A stretch of 64,000 bases of DNA from Providencia rettgeri (GTDB lineage: Bacteria; Pseudomonadota; Gammaproteobacteria; Enterobacterales; Enterobacteriaceae). Within the stretch, counting starts at the first letter, position 1, and each line of letters opens with the position of its first letter. Under the pieces are notes generated by a model. The model was not told the origin of the DNA and searched no databases. It saw nothing but the letters and a program-made list of their open reading frames with translations. A program made the position numbers and the translations under genes. Below, in pieces: positions 36,901 to 43,646 of this stretch. Location of the stretch: the NCBI RefSeq assembly GCF_023205015.1, contig NZ_CP096258.1, forward strand, positions 1,054,001-1,118,000, written 5' to 3'.

Positions 36901-39439
36901 TGGCGTTAATGTGTCATATGGCAGCAGTTCGTCTAAATCGACCACCAAAACCGAGCAGCATACGGCGTCAGGTAGTAGTTTAAGTGCGGGGGATAACATC
37001 ACCCTTACTGCGACGGGTAAAAAAGAGGGTAGCCAAGGGGATCTGACAGTACAAGGTAGCCAACTGGATGCGGATAAAAACGTCACGTTAACCGCCAAAA
37101 ATGATATCAACCTGACCAGTGCCACCAACACGCAAAAAGTGGATGGGAAAAACGAAAGTAAAGGCGGCTCAATCGGTGCGGGTATCAGTACGGGCGGTTG
37201 GAATGTCAATGCGAGTGTGAATAAAGGCAGCGGCTTTGAAAAAGGTGACAGCCAGTTCTACACCGATACCGAAGTGAACGCAGGCAAACAACTGACCCTC
37301 AACAGCGGCAAAGATACCACGCTGACAGGCGCACACGCGAGTGGGGAAACTGTTAAAGCCAATGTGGGCGGGGATTTAACTTTATCGAGCCAACAAGTTA
37401 CTGATAAGTATGACTCAAAGCAACAGGGCGGCAGTTTAAGCGGTAGTATTGGAACAGGCTTAAATACCACCGCTTCAGTGAATGTTAATAAAACCGAGAT
37501 GCACAGCGATTATCAATCGGTAGATAAACAAACGGGTATTAATGCAGGCAAAGGCGGTTTTGATATCACCGTCGGTAATCATACGCAACTCGATGGAGCG
37601 GTGATTAGCAGCACTGCGGACGCTGAAAAGAACAAGTTGGATACGGGCACGCTGGGCTTTGGGGATATCAAAAATAAAGCTGAATACAAGGTGGATAGCC
37701 AAAGTGGCGGCTTTAGCACAGGGGGCTCTCCATTTGCAGACCAGCTTGCGGGTAATGCCGCAGGCTCCTTGCTGACCAATGTGAATAACAAAGGGAAAGA
37801 CAGCAATACGACACACTCAGCGGTGTCAGAAGGCGAGATTACAATTCGAGATAAGGGTAATCAGAAACAAGATATCAACGAGTTAAGCCGTGATACAGAT
37901 AATGCCCATGAGAAGCTCAATACGATTTTTGACAAAGAAAAAGAGCAAAAACGGATAGAAAAAACGCAGTTAGTGGGCGAATTAGGTAAGCAGATTACTG
38001 ATATTGCGGTGACGAATGAGACGATTAAAGCTACGAAGGATGTAGATAGAGAGCACCCTGAGTTGAGTGGCAAGGAAAGAGAAGATGCTATTCAAGCTCA
38101 AGTTAACAAATCTGAATGGGGTGTCGGAGGGGATAATCGCCGTATAGTCGAGTCAGGCACCGCTTTGATTCAAGGGCTTATCAGTGGAGATGTGAATAAA
38201 GCGGTGGCGAATGCGAGTGCGCCGTACATTGCGAATGAAATCGCCAAAAATATTCCAGAGAAGAACAAAGAAGGACGCATCATTGCCCACGGTATTGCGA
38301 ATGTTGCATTAGCGCTGGCAAAAGGTGAAAATGCAGGGGCACAATCGCTCGGAGCAATGACAGCGGAAGCGGTTGGAATGTTATCTGAGAAACTGTATAA
38401 CAAACCAGCTAGCCAACTGACGGAAGACGAAAAAGCGACAGTCAGTGCATTTGCGAGTCTGGCAGCGGGTATTGCAGGCGGTTTAGTGGGTGGAGATACC
38501 TCGAGTGCAGGGAATGCAGCCCAAGCAGGGAAGACGACGGTTGAGAATAATGCACTGAGTCTGCCACATGGACTGGCTGATTATGGACAATCGGCGTTCA
38601 CACTCGCCGAGTCAATGGAAAAGAAAGGGTATAGCATCCATGATGTTAATGCTGCTCTAAATGACTTTGCGAAAGGTGATCACCCAGAAGGACAAGATCC
38701 TGCAAGAGGCTTCCTTGAAGCATGGGGGAATATGGTCGGTATTCCATTAGACGTATTTTGGTCTAATGAGCAAATGACCCCAGAGAAAGCTGCCGAAATA
38801 TTAAGTGGCTCACCTCCAACAACAACAGCTAAGGCATTACAATTTACAGCGGCAAAAGCTTATTTGGCATTTGCGAAAAGCGGCAAAGAAATGCCAAGTT
38901 GGGATGCAGGAAAAGGTGAGTATAGCTTTAAAGATGCAGGGAAAGTAACAGATGTTAAGCATCCAAATAATCAGTTTGATGGTAAAACTGTATATGATGC
39001 CAGCGGCTCCGTATATGAAGGTGGCGTATGGAAACCGAAAGTAACAAATGGCTCTCAAAATGCAATAGATAAAGATCAACTGGCTAACCCTATCACTCAG
39101 TCTCGTATAAATATTCAAAATGGTAATGCAAAAGCTGGATGGGAACATTTAGTTAAACGCCATTTTTCTGGTAAGCCTAATGCTAGCCAATTTACGATTA
39201 GTCAATCAGAAGTTAAATCATTGCTTCAAAATCCTGATGTTACAAAGGTTCCGATTAGTAAGATACAAACATCAGATAATAAAGCAACTGGGCAGAAAGA
39301 GATATTGTACCAAAGGGTAGTTACGTTAGATAAACCTATTGGAATTGATAAGTTTAGCAATAAACCCACAAATACAATGACTATTCTTACCGACAAGCAT
39401 GGAAATTTAGTAACAGCTACACCTGGAGTGATCGATTAA
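27902..39439 (+). CDS. cdiA: CdiA, contact-dependent growth inhibition toxin filament
   Basis: A 3845-aa filament. It opens with an extended signal region (MNKLFYRLIFNAARQMVMVV, about 1-70) and a TPS domain (about 90-330, with VIIANPAGITCNGCGF). FHA-1 repeats follow to about 2050 (DNQxGxI-type repeats). A non-repetitive middle (about 2050-2545: HFDWYDFGNGRRYKI, TDPRFTNYKKWLSSID) corresponds to the receptor-binding region. FHA-2 runs to about 3200, followed by a pre-toxin domain ending at V3547-E-N-N3550. The last 295 residues are the toxin; its end (GWEHLVKRHFSGKPNASQF to TLDKPIG...) looks like a small RNase of the BECR type, which is unproven. An immunity gene follows 2 bp downstream. Confidence 0.9.
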   Translation: MNKLFYRLIFNAARQMVMVVSDITRSHRAGPAGSSENHVEKATSCRVRWSVKPIVTSLWFTLGMVSFSVSSSTIVADGKAPGNQQPTIVNTQNGLPQVNIQAPNRDGVSRNQYSQFDVDHKGAILNNSSTNTNTQLGGMIQGNDWLAKGEAKIILNEVNSRDPSQLNGFIEVAGKKADVIIANPAGITCNGCGFINADKALLSAGKTLIENGKIKGFEVDKGSINILGKGYNGNGTNYTALIARSVNINAKLHAKDLAITTGKNTVAADGTTILKTDNSSADDKPEFALDVAVLGGMYANTIKMRGTEHGVGVRNAGHIGAQAGDITLSADGKVGNSGVITASQNIALTSQDAINNTGTILAQNDIQLKAKQAITNTDKGQIVAGRDAAVHAEQINSDRSALLAAGVDSKGKLTSAGSLTVKGDKSVALQGDIVAKDTLTATGSSLDLSDSNTQANNIVLISTTTDIRTKNAHLKATNKATLTAKTGIDNHRGEIVANELTLIAPELIDNQQGKLVQTGNSKNTLNTKLLNNQQGEINLAGDTSITTQQLNNQSGQLLSRDGKVDIQSKNLSNQQGTILASGKQGLIIKTDTLDGQKGEILTSGALGLTAKSANLDQSTTQAEHINLQANTLSHRQGNMLQTGDKTLKLNVANGLDNNQGSIASKGDLNLQAGAVDNTDGKILTSSNHRLDLTSAGELNNTRGVIQTDKYLMIKADKLINQQGKMSSLSGAALLTANRLAGEKGTIYTQNALRIESADINLNQGFTQAGQVSILANNFTHQGATLLQTGESKTELHIQNQFDNQKGEISSNGQIDIVANGLNNQDGKIIAAKLGHLTLAIQQALNNTQGTLLGNQGIQLAAERLINQSGKIIASFGDNQLALKQLDGEKGEILSKGKLALTGDELNLNDAVTQADNIQIEGQNLSHQRGKMLQTGSEKGQIKLAQTLDNQSGNISSQGTLSLDVNTLANQQGVVVAAKVGALILNAKQSVDNTQGTLFAEQDFTLNTPSFTNIDGKAISKQGNMLLTTEELQGQRGEIIAQGDLSLSGKGIDLTAANTQAQHIQLTANRLIHQKGTMTQLGEQQGVIEVSQYVNNNAGDISGNGSWLIKTNTLDNQKGKIFSARMGQLDLQIQQVLDNTGGALTGRQGVFVETQSLINRTGKVIASMGNVTLNSQSLDGNEGEILAANTLNIEGGMLSLNQAVTQADHILITANTLDHQGGKLLQTGDKAGKINLQGKLNNQAGEIGSNGDFSLTANSLDNRDGQVITAKNGQLDIDLTRELLNQSGALIGENGLNITASDIENQQGKLVARHGDAKLDVANGINNQAGLIAAEQLLQMSNQALQNQLGYLQANTIDINTHNQRFDNTQGSLLAQQTLTLNSGQIDNLQGSIQSGSDMLIDTHGEQLNNTQSGDNKGIYAQGGLTLTTGELNNEQGRLVAKNTLKLNSQGVNNQQGLVGSQSELSMSTQQLDNREGVIKGHSVSIDTQGQKLTNLAKKADQGIFASQNLAMTVGELINRQGQIQANQISLDSQKKRVDNTEGEILAVNNLTANTGALDNQQGRLQAGKQLTLNTHGEQINNSFTQKNGGLLSGGGLSIDSGKLLNQQGQIQSSGAASLTTTGIENQNGQIFAGQSMDINTQQQALLNQQGTLASNGKLELNTGDLNNTQGVAQGKLGLTVNAEQIDNQKGLLLSQSALKVTGKNLDNTEGVVQSQGSTTLDIHQRIDNQQGQVLSGQNLNVNTQQLNNMSGVIQGLNNVELVVKQQIENQQGWIKANENLDISAESIDNKNTAQAGKGLEGANVNLRTTHLDNQSGAVRAGQAIEANIAQSLNNIQGMLSAGTDLNVTDKAQGKVLAVSNQQGVIVSNGSATITANQLTGEGKLIAQKALSLTFNQLFENTGRIQAGENLTANFAQGFTNKGLISSLGELVLNTTTVINQLSGEISGQSTRIKASGQVHNTGLIDGVLTHIVANSLSNLGTGRIYGDFLAIAVNSLVNDKQGDKAAVIAGRKEANLAVGELLNRDHALIYSDGDLTIGSQLNDQLKATGHAKSVKNHSANIEAAGNLTLKTDLLENKDIHLQLTDEAVEVSREHFDWYDFGNGRRYKIQPRNGNQTRYAINEDGTLNKEVGIHYEKSNRWRMFEYGNWTKNFYEYDYDRIIYETQVIKRDAALITSGKHLTIDGQQLNNENSRVVAGQNLILTGYDLNNEEAQGVRRIFEDGNTIYRYKGGGKWKTRTSTSKYQGVNSEEDLALHLLEVAENAGGINKTQLDSVKVNQLDGQAERVSDANQQENQGTAVTEQALKDSKNTPLDLKPGQQMEVAQLPSISDKVDVKDDKSVDSSLHVDDANIGNGADIQGQTDVGKGENITAETGPQGKDNLDTVIRTVGPNTQLPDNSLFNLTPGSDSQFLIETDPRFTNYKKWLSSIDIVTNEQLHKRLGDGYYEQRLVRDQLIETTGQRLLGNYNSDEEQYRALLTNGVAFGKQFNLTPGIALSPEQMANLTTDIVWMVNKEVTLPDGRVEMVSVPQVYVRARQGDLNGNGALLAGRNVSANMTGNILNSGEISSRELTDLRAENIENSGRIQGKDVQLDTLKDIKNIGGEIRGLDSVSLSAGRDILSETAQRGDGQSQWLDRPASIYVTGDNGQLILKAVQDINLIATDVGNLGVDGKTSIIAGRDISLETRDVSSAFDYTHNSSNYYRGANSTEVGTQIQTKGDLTLSAGQDLSARATTVTSGGELAINVGRDINISSGIETSDYAKHTKSTDKGFLSSTTKETHDEVNERTAISSTFSGDSVKVTAGNNVNIEGSNLLGTNDVNVTAGNQLNVTTSDEASHETHMSKTTKSGLMSTGGIGFTVGSNSQKVTTDTDSNQKKGSVIGSTAGDVTLTAGGTASIHGSDVIAAKDINVIGSDVNITAAENSRTDITTVETKSSGLTVSLGGAAGSMLDGMAQTAKSAKQEDDGQLAALKGMKAGLQGVQAQQAGELAGLKEGGSVADAFGVNVSYGSSSSKSTTKTEQHTASGSSLSAGDNITLTATGKKEGSQGDLTVQGSQLDADKNVTLTAKNDINLTSATNTQKVDGKNESKGGSIGAGISTGGWNVNASVNKGSGFEKGDSQFYTDTEVNAGKQLTLNSGKDTTLTGAHASGETVKANVGGDLTLSSQQVTDKYDSKQQGGSLSGSIGTGLNTTASVNVNKTEMHSDYQSVDKQTGINAGKGGFDITVGNHTQLDGAVISSTADAEKNKLDTGTLGFGDIKNKAEYKVDSQSGGFSTGGSPFADQLAGNAAGSLLTNVNNKGKDSNTTHSAVSEGEITIRDKGNQKQDINELSRDTDNAHEKLNTIFDKEKEQKRIEKTQLVGELGKQITDIAVTNETIKATKDVDREHPELSGKEREDAIQAQVNKSEWGVGGDNRRIVESGTALIQGLISGDVNKAVANASAPYIANEIAKNIPEKNKEGRIIAHGIANVALALAKGENAGAQSLGAMTAEAVGMLSEKLYNKPASQLTEDEKATVSAFASLAAGIAGGLVGGDTSSAGNAAQAGKTTVENNALSLPHGLADYGQSAFTLAESMEKKGYSIHDVNAALNDFAKGDHPEGQDPARGFLEAWGNMVGIPLDVFWSNEQMTPEKAAEILSGSPPTTTAKALQFTAAKAYLAFAKSGKEMPSWDAGKGEYSFKDAGKVTDVKHPNNQFDGKTVYDASGSVYEGGVWKPKVTNGSQNAIDKDQLANPITQSRINIQNGNAKAGWEHLVKRHFSGKPNASQFTISQSEVKSLLQNPDVTKVPISKIQTSDNKATGQKEILYQRVVTLDKPIGIDKFSNKPTNTMTILTDKHGNLVTATPGVID
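37537..38551 (+). repeat. Toxin-proximal cdiA repeat, copy 1
   Basis: The last ~1.0 kb of cdiA before the VENN motif is repeated in direct orientation at 40108-41116, nearly identical except for a short patch (NEIAKNIPEKNKEGRIIAHG here, NYIGQHIEDDKGKIAAHG there) and a second at SEKLYNKPAS / SKELYKKDVS. This shared stretch ends exactly at VENN, where the toxins begin to differ. Confidence 0.93.
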
Positions 39440-39441
39440 AC

Positions 39442-39756
39442 ATGAAGAATGAAAATAATGATGAATTGATAAAGTTTAAAGAAATAGAAAAAAATATTAT
39501 TTTTCCATTTCTAGCTAATGAGTTTACGCATATTGATTCCGCAAATATTCTATATCAAGGAATTGATCAGTATGTTGAAATCTACGGATATTTAATAAAT
39601 AAAAAGTATGTCATTGAATTTGATCTTTCAACTATAGACCATTCTATTAGTAAAAATGAAATATTGACAGTAGAAGACTATGAAGCAAGTTTAAGAGGAA
39701 AAGGTAGAGCTAAAAGGGATGCTCGCGATTTTTTAAGGCGATTAATGAGCAGCTAA
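39442..39756 (+). CDS. cdiI: CdiI, candidate immunity protein for the cdiA toxin
   Basis: A 104-aa soluble protein starting 2 bp after the cdiA stop, the classical cdiI position. It is acidic at the start (NENNDELIKFKEIEKNI) with a basic helical end (RGKGRAKRDARDFLRRLMSS). No family recognised. Specificity for the upstream toxin is inferred from position. A hairpin follows 6 bp after the stop. Confidence 0.75.
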   Translation: MKNENNDELIKFKEIEKNIIFPFLANEFTHIDSANILYQGIDQYVEIYGYLINKKYVIEFDLSTIDHSISKNEILTVEDYEASLRGKGRAKRDARDFLRRLMSS

Positions 39757-39761
39757 GATAG

Positions 39762-39790
39762 AGATCCCTATCCATATAGGGTCGGGATCT
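39762..39790 (+). terminator. Terminator after cdiI
   Basis: AGATCCC and GGGATCT pair, with an inner CCCTAT/ATAGGG pairing as an alternative. A comparable hairpin follows the second immunity gene at 42476. Confidence 0.65.
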
Positions 39791-39802
39791 TCCTTAACGA
39801 TC

Positions 39803-39988
39803 TCACTCCCCCTCAGCCAGCCGGATAATCAACTGTCCGGCTTGGCGAGTGAGGGGGTAGTGACTACCTACCTCAAACCCCAGCTCATTCAGCCACTTAC
39901 CACTTAAGGTGAGTTGTGGGCTGGGGTTGGGTTTACCGCGGTTCGGGGTGTAACCCACTGTATACTGTCTGGTTTTGACCACTTCCAA
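39803..39988 (-). CDS. symE: SymE-like toxin (copy 1)
   Basis: A 61-aa protein with TRQYTVGYTPNRGKPNPSPQ and LTLSGKWLNELGFEVGSHY, the core of SymE-family toxins, which have an AbrB-like fold and act on RNA or the nucleoid. It starts at a TTG that follows the stop of the XRE fragment with no gap (TAATTG), so it probably formed an XRE-symE operon. Its N-terminus is 18 residues shorter than that of copy 2. The C-terminal motif RQAGQLIIRLAEGE is intact here and interrupted in copy 2. Activity is uncertain because the upstream regulator and promoter have been lost. Confidence 0.7.
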   Translation of the reverse strand: MEVVKTRQYTVGYTPNRGKPNPSPQLTLSGKWLNELGFEVGSHYPLTRQAGQLIIRLAEGE

Positions 39989-40107
39989 TTAATTACTCTT
40001 TGATGTCCACCGTTTAGCATCATGCATATGTAAGATGCTGTTAATCACGGTCTCAATCGCTTCTCTCTCTTTCTCGTCTAGCTGTGAAATCGCGTCAAAC
40101 TGTCGCT
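39989..40107 (-). pseudogene. 3' fragment of an XRE-type regulator gene
   Basis: The reverse strand reads FDAISQLDEKEREAIETVIN, then SILHMHDAKRWTSKSN and a stop. This resembles the C-terminal helix of small XRE/HTH regulators that precede symE-like genes. The frame is lost at about 40107, where cdiA-derived sequence begins, so the DNA-binding part is gone. Insertion of the second CDI toxin module evidently cut it. The family call rests on this short tail. Confidence 0.6.
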
Positions 40108-41116
40108 TATTAATGCAGGCAAAGGCGGTTTTGATATCACCGTCGGTAATCATACGCAACTCGATGGGGCGGTGATTAGCAGCACTGCGGACGCTGAAAA
40201 GAACAAGTTGGATACGGGCACGCTGGGCTTTGGGGATATCAAAAATAAAGCTGAATACAAGGTGGATAGCCAAAGTGGCGGCTTTAGCACAGGGGGTTCT
40301 CCATTTGCAGACCAGCTTGCGGGTAATGCCGCAGGCTCCTTGTTGACCAATGTGAATAACAAAGGGAAAGACAGCAATACGACACACTCAGCGGTGTCAG
40401 AAGGCGAGATTACAATTCGAGATAAGGGTAATCAGAAACAAGATATCAACGAGTTAAGCCGTGATACAGATAATGCCCATGAGAAGCTCAATACGATTTT
40501 TGACAAAGAAAAAGAGCAAAAACGGATAGAAAAAACGCAGTTAGTGGGCGAATTAGGTAAGCAGATTACTGATATTGCGGTGACGAATGAGACGATTAAA
40601 GCTACGAAGGATGTAGATAGAGAGCACCCTGAGTTGAGTGGCAAGGAAAGAGAAGATGCTATTCAAGCTCAAGTTAACAAATCTGAATGGGGTGTCGGAG
40701 GGGATAATCGCCGTATAGTCGAGTCAGGCACCTCTTTGATTCAAGGGCTTATCAGTGGAGATGTGAATAAAGCGGTGGCGAATGCGAGTGCGCCGTATAT
40801 TGCGAACTACATCGGTCAACATATCGAAGATGATAAAGGGAAAATAGCCGCACACGGTATTGCGAATGTTGCATTAGCGCTGGCAAAAGGTGAAAATGCA
40901 GGGGCACAATCGCTCGGTGCAATGACAGCGGAAGCGGTTGGAATGCTGTCAAAAGAACTGTATAAGAAAGATGTGAGCCAACTGACGGAAGACGAAAAAG
41001 CGACAGTCAGTGCATTTGCGAGTTTGGCAGCGGGTATTGCAGGCGGTTTAGTGGGTGGAGATACCTCGAGTGCAGGGAATGCAGCCCAAGCAGGGAAGAC
41101 GACGGTTGAGAATAAC
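40108..41116 (+). repeat. Toxin-proximal cdiA repeat, copy 2
   Basis: The counterpart of 37537-38551, beginning abruptly at TATTAATGCAGGCAAAGG after the XRE fragment and running to the VENN codons at 41105-41116. It is 6 bp shorter because of the variable patch near 40800-40850. Confidence 0.93.
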
Positions 41117-42157
41117 TTCTTAAGTCCAGATGATAACGATAAAAGAGATAAAGCACTAGAAGATCAAAAGGCTGGAAAAAACCTTAAAGAAGCCTCTCAA
41201 AATATTATCTATTTAACAGATAAAGATAATTATACCGACAAATTACTCTATCAGTATGGTCAAGGTACGCTAGATAAAGCAGGCGAAGCCGCATTAACTG
41301 AATACCTTAATGCGTATGCTACACAGTTGCAATTGAGGGGAATGAGTGAAGCGGATGCATTCAAAGCAGTAGAACAAATATTGAAGTACCCAAGCAGTGC
41401 AACACCTGATTTATCAGCAGAATACAATAAGGCATTAGGACAACTCAGCACCGAAGAAAGACATGCATGGCAAGCGATGATTGGTACTGATGCGTTATTA
41501 GCTGGGCCGGGACGAGCCAGCCAATTAATGCGGTTAGCGTTGATTTCAGGCGGTTCTTATCAAACTGGAACTGGTATTGCCCAAATCGCAGATGGAAAAA
41601 TAGCTGATGGCTTAATCAATGTTGGTCTTGGTAGTGCAGCTGTATCAGGCGGCTACTTAGGAAATAAAGTTACTACAGGTAAGCCGAGTGGTGGGATAGT
41701 TTCTCCAGAAACAAATGTTTGGCAAACAGGGACAATCGGCAATGTAATAACTAAATCTGATGGTTCATTGACTGGGCACGTTACAAAAGTCACCCCTCAA
41801 ATGACAAAAGAAAATATTCGTTCACTTAATCGTGAAAATGAGAGTGCTCAAATATTATCTAAATCAGGTTTTCATGTAGAACAAAACCCGGCCGTTTTAG
41901 GAAATAAAGACCCTGATTATCGTATTAATGGTGAAATTTTTGATAACTATGCACCTAAGTCAAGTAGTGTGCGAAATATATGGTCTGAGGTAAAAGGAAA
42001 AATAGATAAAGGACAAACTAACAATGTAGTTATTAATATGTCCGATACTAAAGTTTCTGTTCCTGAGTTACAACAGCAGCTTACTAAATGGCCAATTATG
42101 GGATTGGATAAAGTGATTATTATTGATAAATCTGGGAATGCTGTTAGAGTGAAATGA
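40108..42157 (+). pseudogene. Orphan cdiA toxin module with CdiA-type tRNA nuclease domain
   Basis: The frame is open from just after 40088. It begins inside the FHA-2/pre-toxin part of cdiA and has no signal peptide, TPS domain or proper start; the first usable codon is a GTG at 40172. After VENN (41105-41116) comes a different toxin of about 346 residues. Its last 130 residues carry LNRENESAQILSKSGFHVEQ, GNKDPDYRINGEIFDNYAP, IWSEVKGKIDKGQTNNVVIN and IMGLDKVIIID, the pattern of the PD-(D/E)XK-like CdiA tRNA nucleases such as that of Burkholderia 1026b. It is a silent module that could replace the active toxin by recombination. Its immunity gene follows 7 bp downstream. Confidence 0.85.
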
Positions 42158-42164
42158 GGGTGAT

Positions 42165-42470
42165 ATGTCTATAGATTTAAGATGTTACACGACTTTATCG
42201 GTCGATGAGTTACAAAAAAAACTGGATGTATTTCTGACTAAATACCCAGAAATTTTCCCAAAGCATTATATTTTATATAGAGCAAGAGAATTAGGACCAT
42301 TTGACAAAGAAATTTCAAATGAATACGGTTTAGATCCTGAGTCTTATTTCTATATTAGTGTATCGAATAAATTACTTGAAATATGTACAAATGAAATTGC
42401 TCACCTAGTTAAAGAAGAGTTAGGGAAAGATAGGGTTATAGTCCTTCATAATGGTGAAGATCTAATATGA
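42165..42470 (+). CDS. cdiI: Orphan CdiI immunity protein for the tRNA-nuclease module
   Basis: A 101-aa soluble protein starting MSIDLRCYTTLSVDELQKKL, 7 bp after the orphan toxin with GAGGGTGAT upstream. The opening and size resemble CdiI partners of the 1026b-type nuclease, as I recall them. Keeping this gene expressed without its toxin would protect the cell against neighbours carrying the same toxin. Confidence 0.75.
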   Translation: MSIDLRCYTTLSVDELQKKLDVFLTKYPEIFPKHYILYRARELGPFDKEISNEYGLDPESYFYISVSNKLLEICTNEIAHLVKEELGKDRVIVLHNGEDLI

Positions 42471-42475
42471 GATAT

Positions 42476-42498
42476 GATCCCAGTTCAATACTGGGATC
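42476..42498 (+). terminator. Terminator after the orphan cdiI
   Basis: GATCCCAGT and ACTGGGATC form a perfect 9-bp stem with a 5-base loop, followed by TCTTT. Its lower stem matches the hairpin behind the first cdiI. Confidence 0.8.
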
Positions 42499-42510
42499 TC
42501 TTTAGCGGTT

Positions 42511-42738
42511 TTACTCCCCCTCAGCCAACCGGATAATCAACTGTCCGGCTTAGCGTGTGAGGGTAAAGTGATTGCCTACCGTAAACCCCAACTCATTCAG
42601 CCACTTACCACTTAAAGTGAGTTGTGGGCTGGGGTTGGGTTTACCTCGGTTCGGGGTGTAACCCACTGTATAGTGTCTGGTTTTAACCCCTTCTTCTTTA
42701 TCTGTCGGTGTTTTTACACGACAATCGCGCTTAGCCAT
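42511..42738 (-). pseudogene. symE: SymE-like gene with nonsense mutation (copy 2)
   Basis: The reverse strand encodes MAKRDCRVKTPTDKEEGVKT, then RHYTVGYTPNRGKPNPSPQL and LSGKWLNELGFTVGNHFTLT, followed by R, a TAA stop, and then AGQLIIRLAEGE in the same frame to a TAA at 42511-42513. Copy 1 has CAA (Gln) where copy 2 has TAA, so one C-to-T change removes the last 13 residues. The N-terminus is complete here. The lost tail includes a beta-strand of the AbrB-like fold, so the product is probably inactive or altered. Confidence 0.85.
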
Positions 42739-43256
42739 GGTGACTACTTCGTATAGTTGTTGTGGTTAGCGACTGTTGTGAGGTGTGAACTCATAATTGC
42801 CATGCGTTCTATCTCAACGTTTTATGCTGTTAGATCTCGTTGAGATCCGTTAGACATATTTCAGTCATAATCTAAATAAAAAATTTAAAGGTTTTATTAA
42901 GTGTAGAGAGTCTGGTTTACTGTTAATTATAAATATCTTTATATTTCACCAAATAATGTGATTACTATAACGCTTGAAATACAAGTTAAAAATAAATATA
43001 TAATAAATCAGTTATATATAATTATAGTTTCTTTAAGTCAATATAAATATTGATAGCAGTTGAAAGCTATTTTAATCATTTGTTTTAAATCATATTTACA
43101 TGCATTTTATGATGGGTAATAAGTTAATTTATTGATTTTAAATAATAATAAAATTCCCAATAATATTGATCAACTAATGGATAAGAAGTGATATATTATC
43201 GAGTATATTGTTTCTGTATGTTAGTTCAGGATAAATTGATAAAAAGGCAGCATAGA
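42739..43256. other. AT-rich region upstream of symE copy 2
   Basis: About 520 bp with no convincing gene. Near the symE 5' side, ATCTCAACG (42811) and CGTTGAGAT (42838-42846) form an inverted repeat that could be a hairpin in the symE leader, the region where E. coli symE is covered by the antisense RNA SymR. No LexA box (CTGT-N8-ACAG) was found. The rest is low-complexity AT sequence. Confidence 0.4.
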
Positions 43257-43604
43257 ATGCACAATATCTTATCGCTAGATAGTGATAATTTCTCGAGTAC
43301 ACTTTACCCCCTAGAGCAAGATGAGCAACAAACTGTAGTTGTTTATTTTTCGGCATCGTGGTGTTTACCTTGTAAAAATATGAAACCTATTTTCATTAAA
43401 CTTTCTGAATATTTTCAAGGAAGTAATATCATTTTTGGCATTGTTGATATTGCTCAATCGCCCACTTTAGCTCCTCGATATGGTATAAAATCAGTGCCGA
43501 CAATTGCGGTTTTCCAAGATACTCGGTTAATCGATATTATTGCAGGAGAAGTACCATTTAATAGGGCATTAATGGTATTGGAGAAAACGCTCGGTAAGCG
43601 TTAA
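43257..43604 (+). CDS. Thioredoxin-like protein
   Basis: A 115-aa thioredoxin-fold protein with the redox motif in VVVYFSASWCLPCKNMKP (WCLPC), the cis-proline segment YGIKSVPTIAVFQD and a C-terminal helix. No signal peptide, so it is probably cytoplasmic. The start is the ATG at 43257 with AAAAAGGCAGC upstream; upstream in-frame starts at 43188 and 43218 would add a cysteine-containing non-homologous extension. A TauE-type exporter follows 42 bp downstream, suggesting a link to sulfur or thiol metabolism. Confidence 0.82.
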   Translation: MHNILSLDSDNFSSTLYPLEQDEQQTVVVYFSASWCLPCKNMKPIFIKLSEYFQGSNIIFGIVDIAQSPTLAPRYGIKSVPTIAVFQDTRLIDIIAGEVPFNRALMVLEKTLGKR

Positions 43605-43646
43605 TATTCAGCGAATATATTTAATAATAATGATAAGAAATTCATA

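Noticed and set aside
28184..39148. Antisense open frames under cdiA, including duplicated ones near 37.5-38.4 kb and 40.0-41.0 kb
   Set aside because: They are shadows of the hemagglutinin repeats. The duplicated ones only reflect the cdiA repeat.
39989..40387. 132-codon reverse open frame as an intact gene
   Set aside because: Only its last ~37 residues are the XRE fragment. The rest is antisense to the cdiA repeat.
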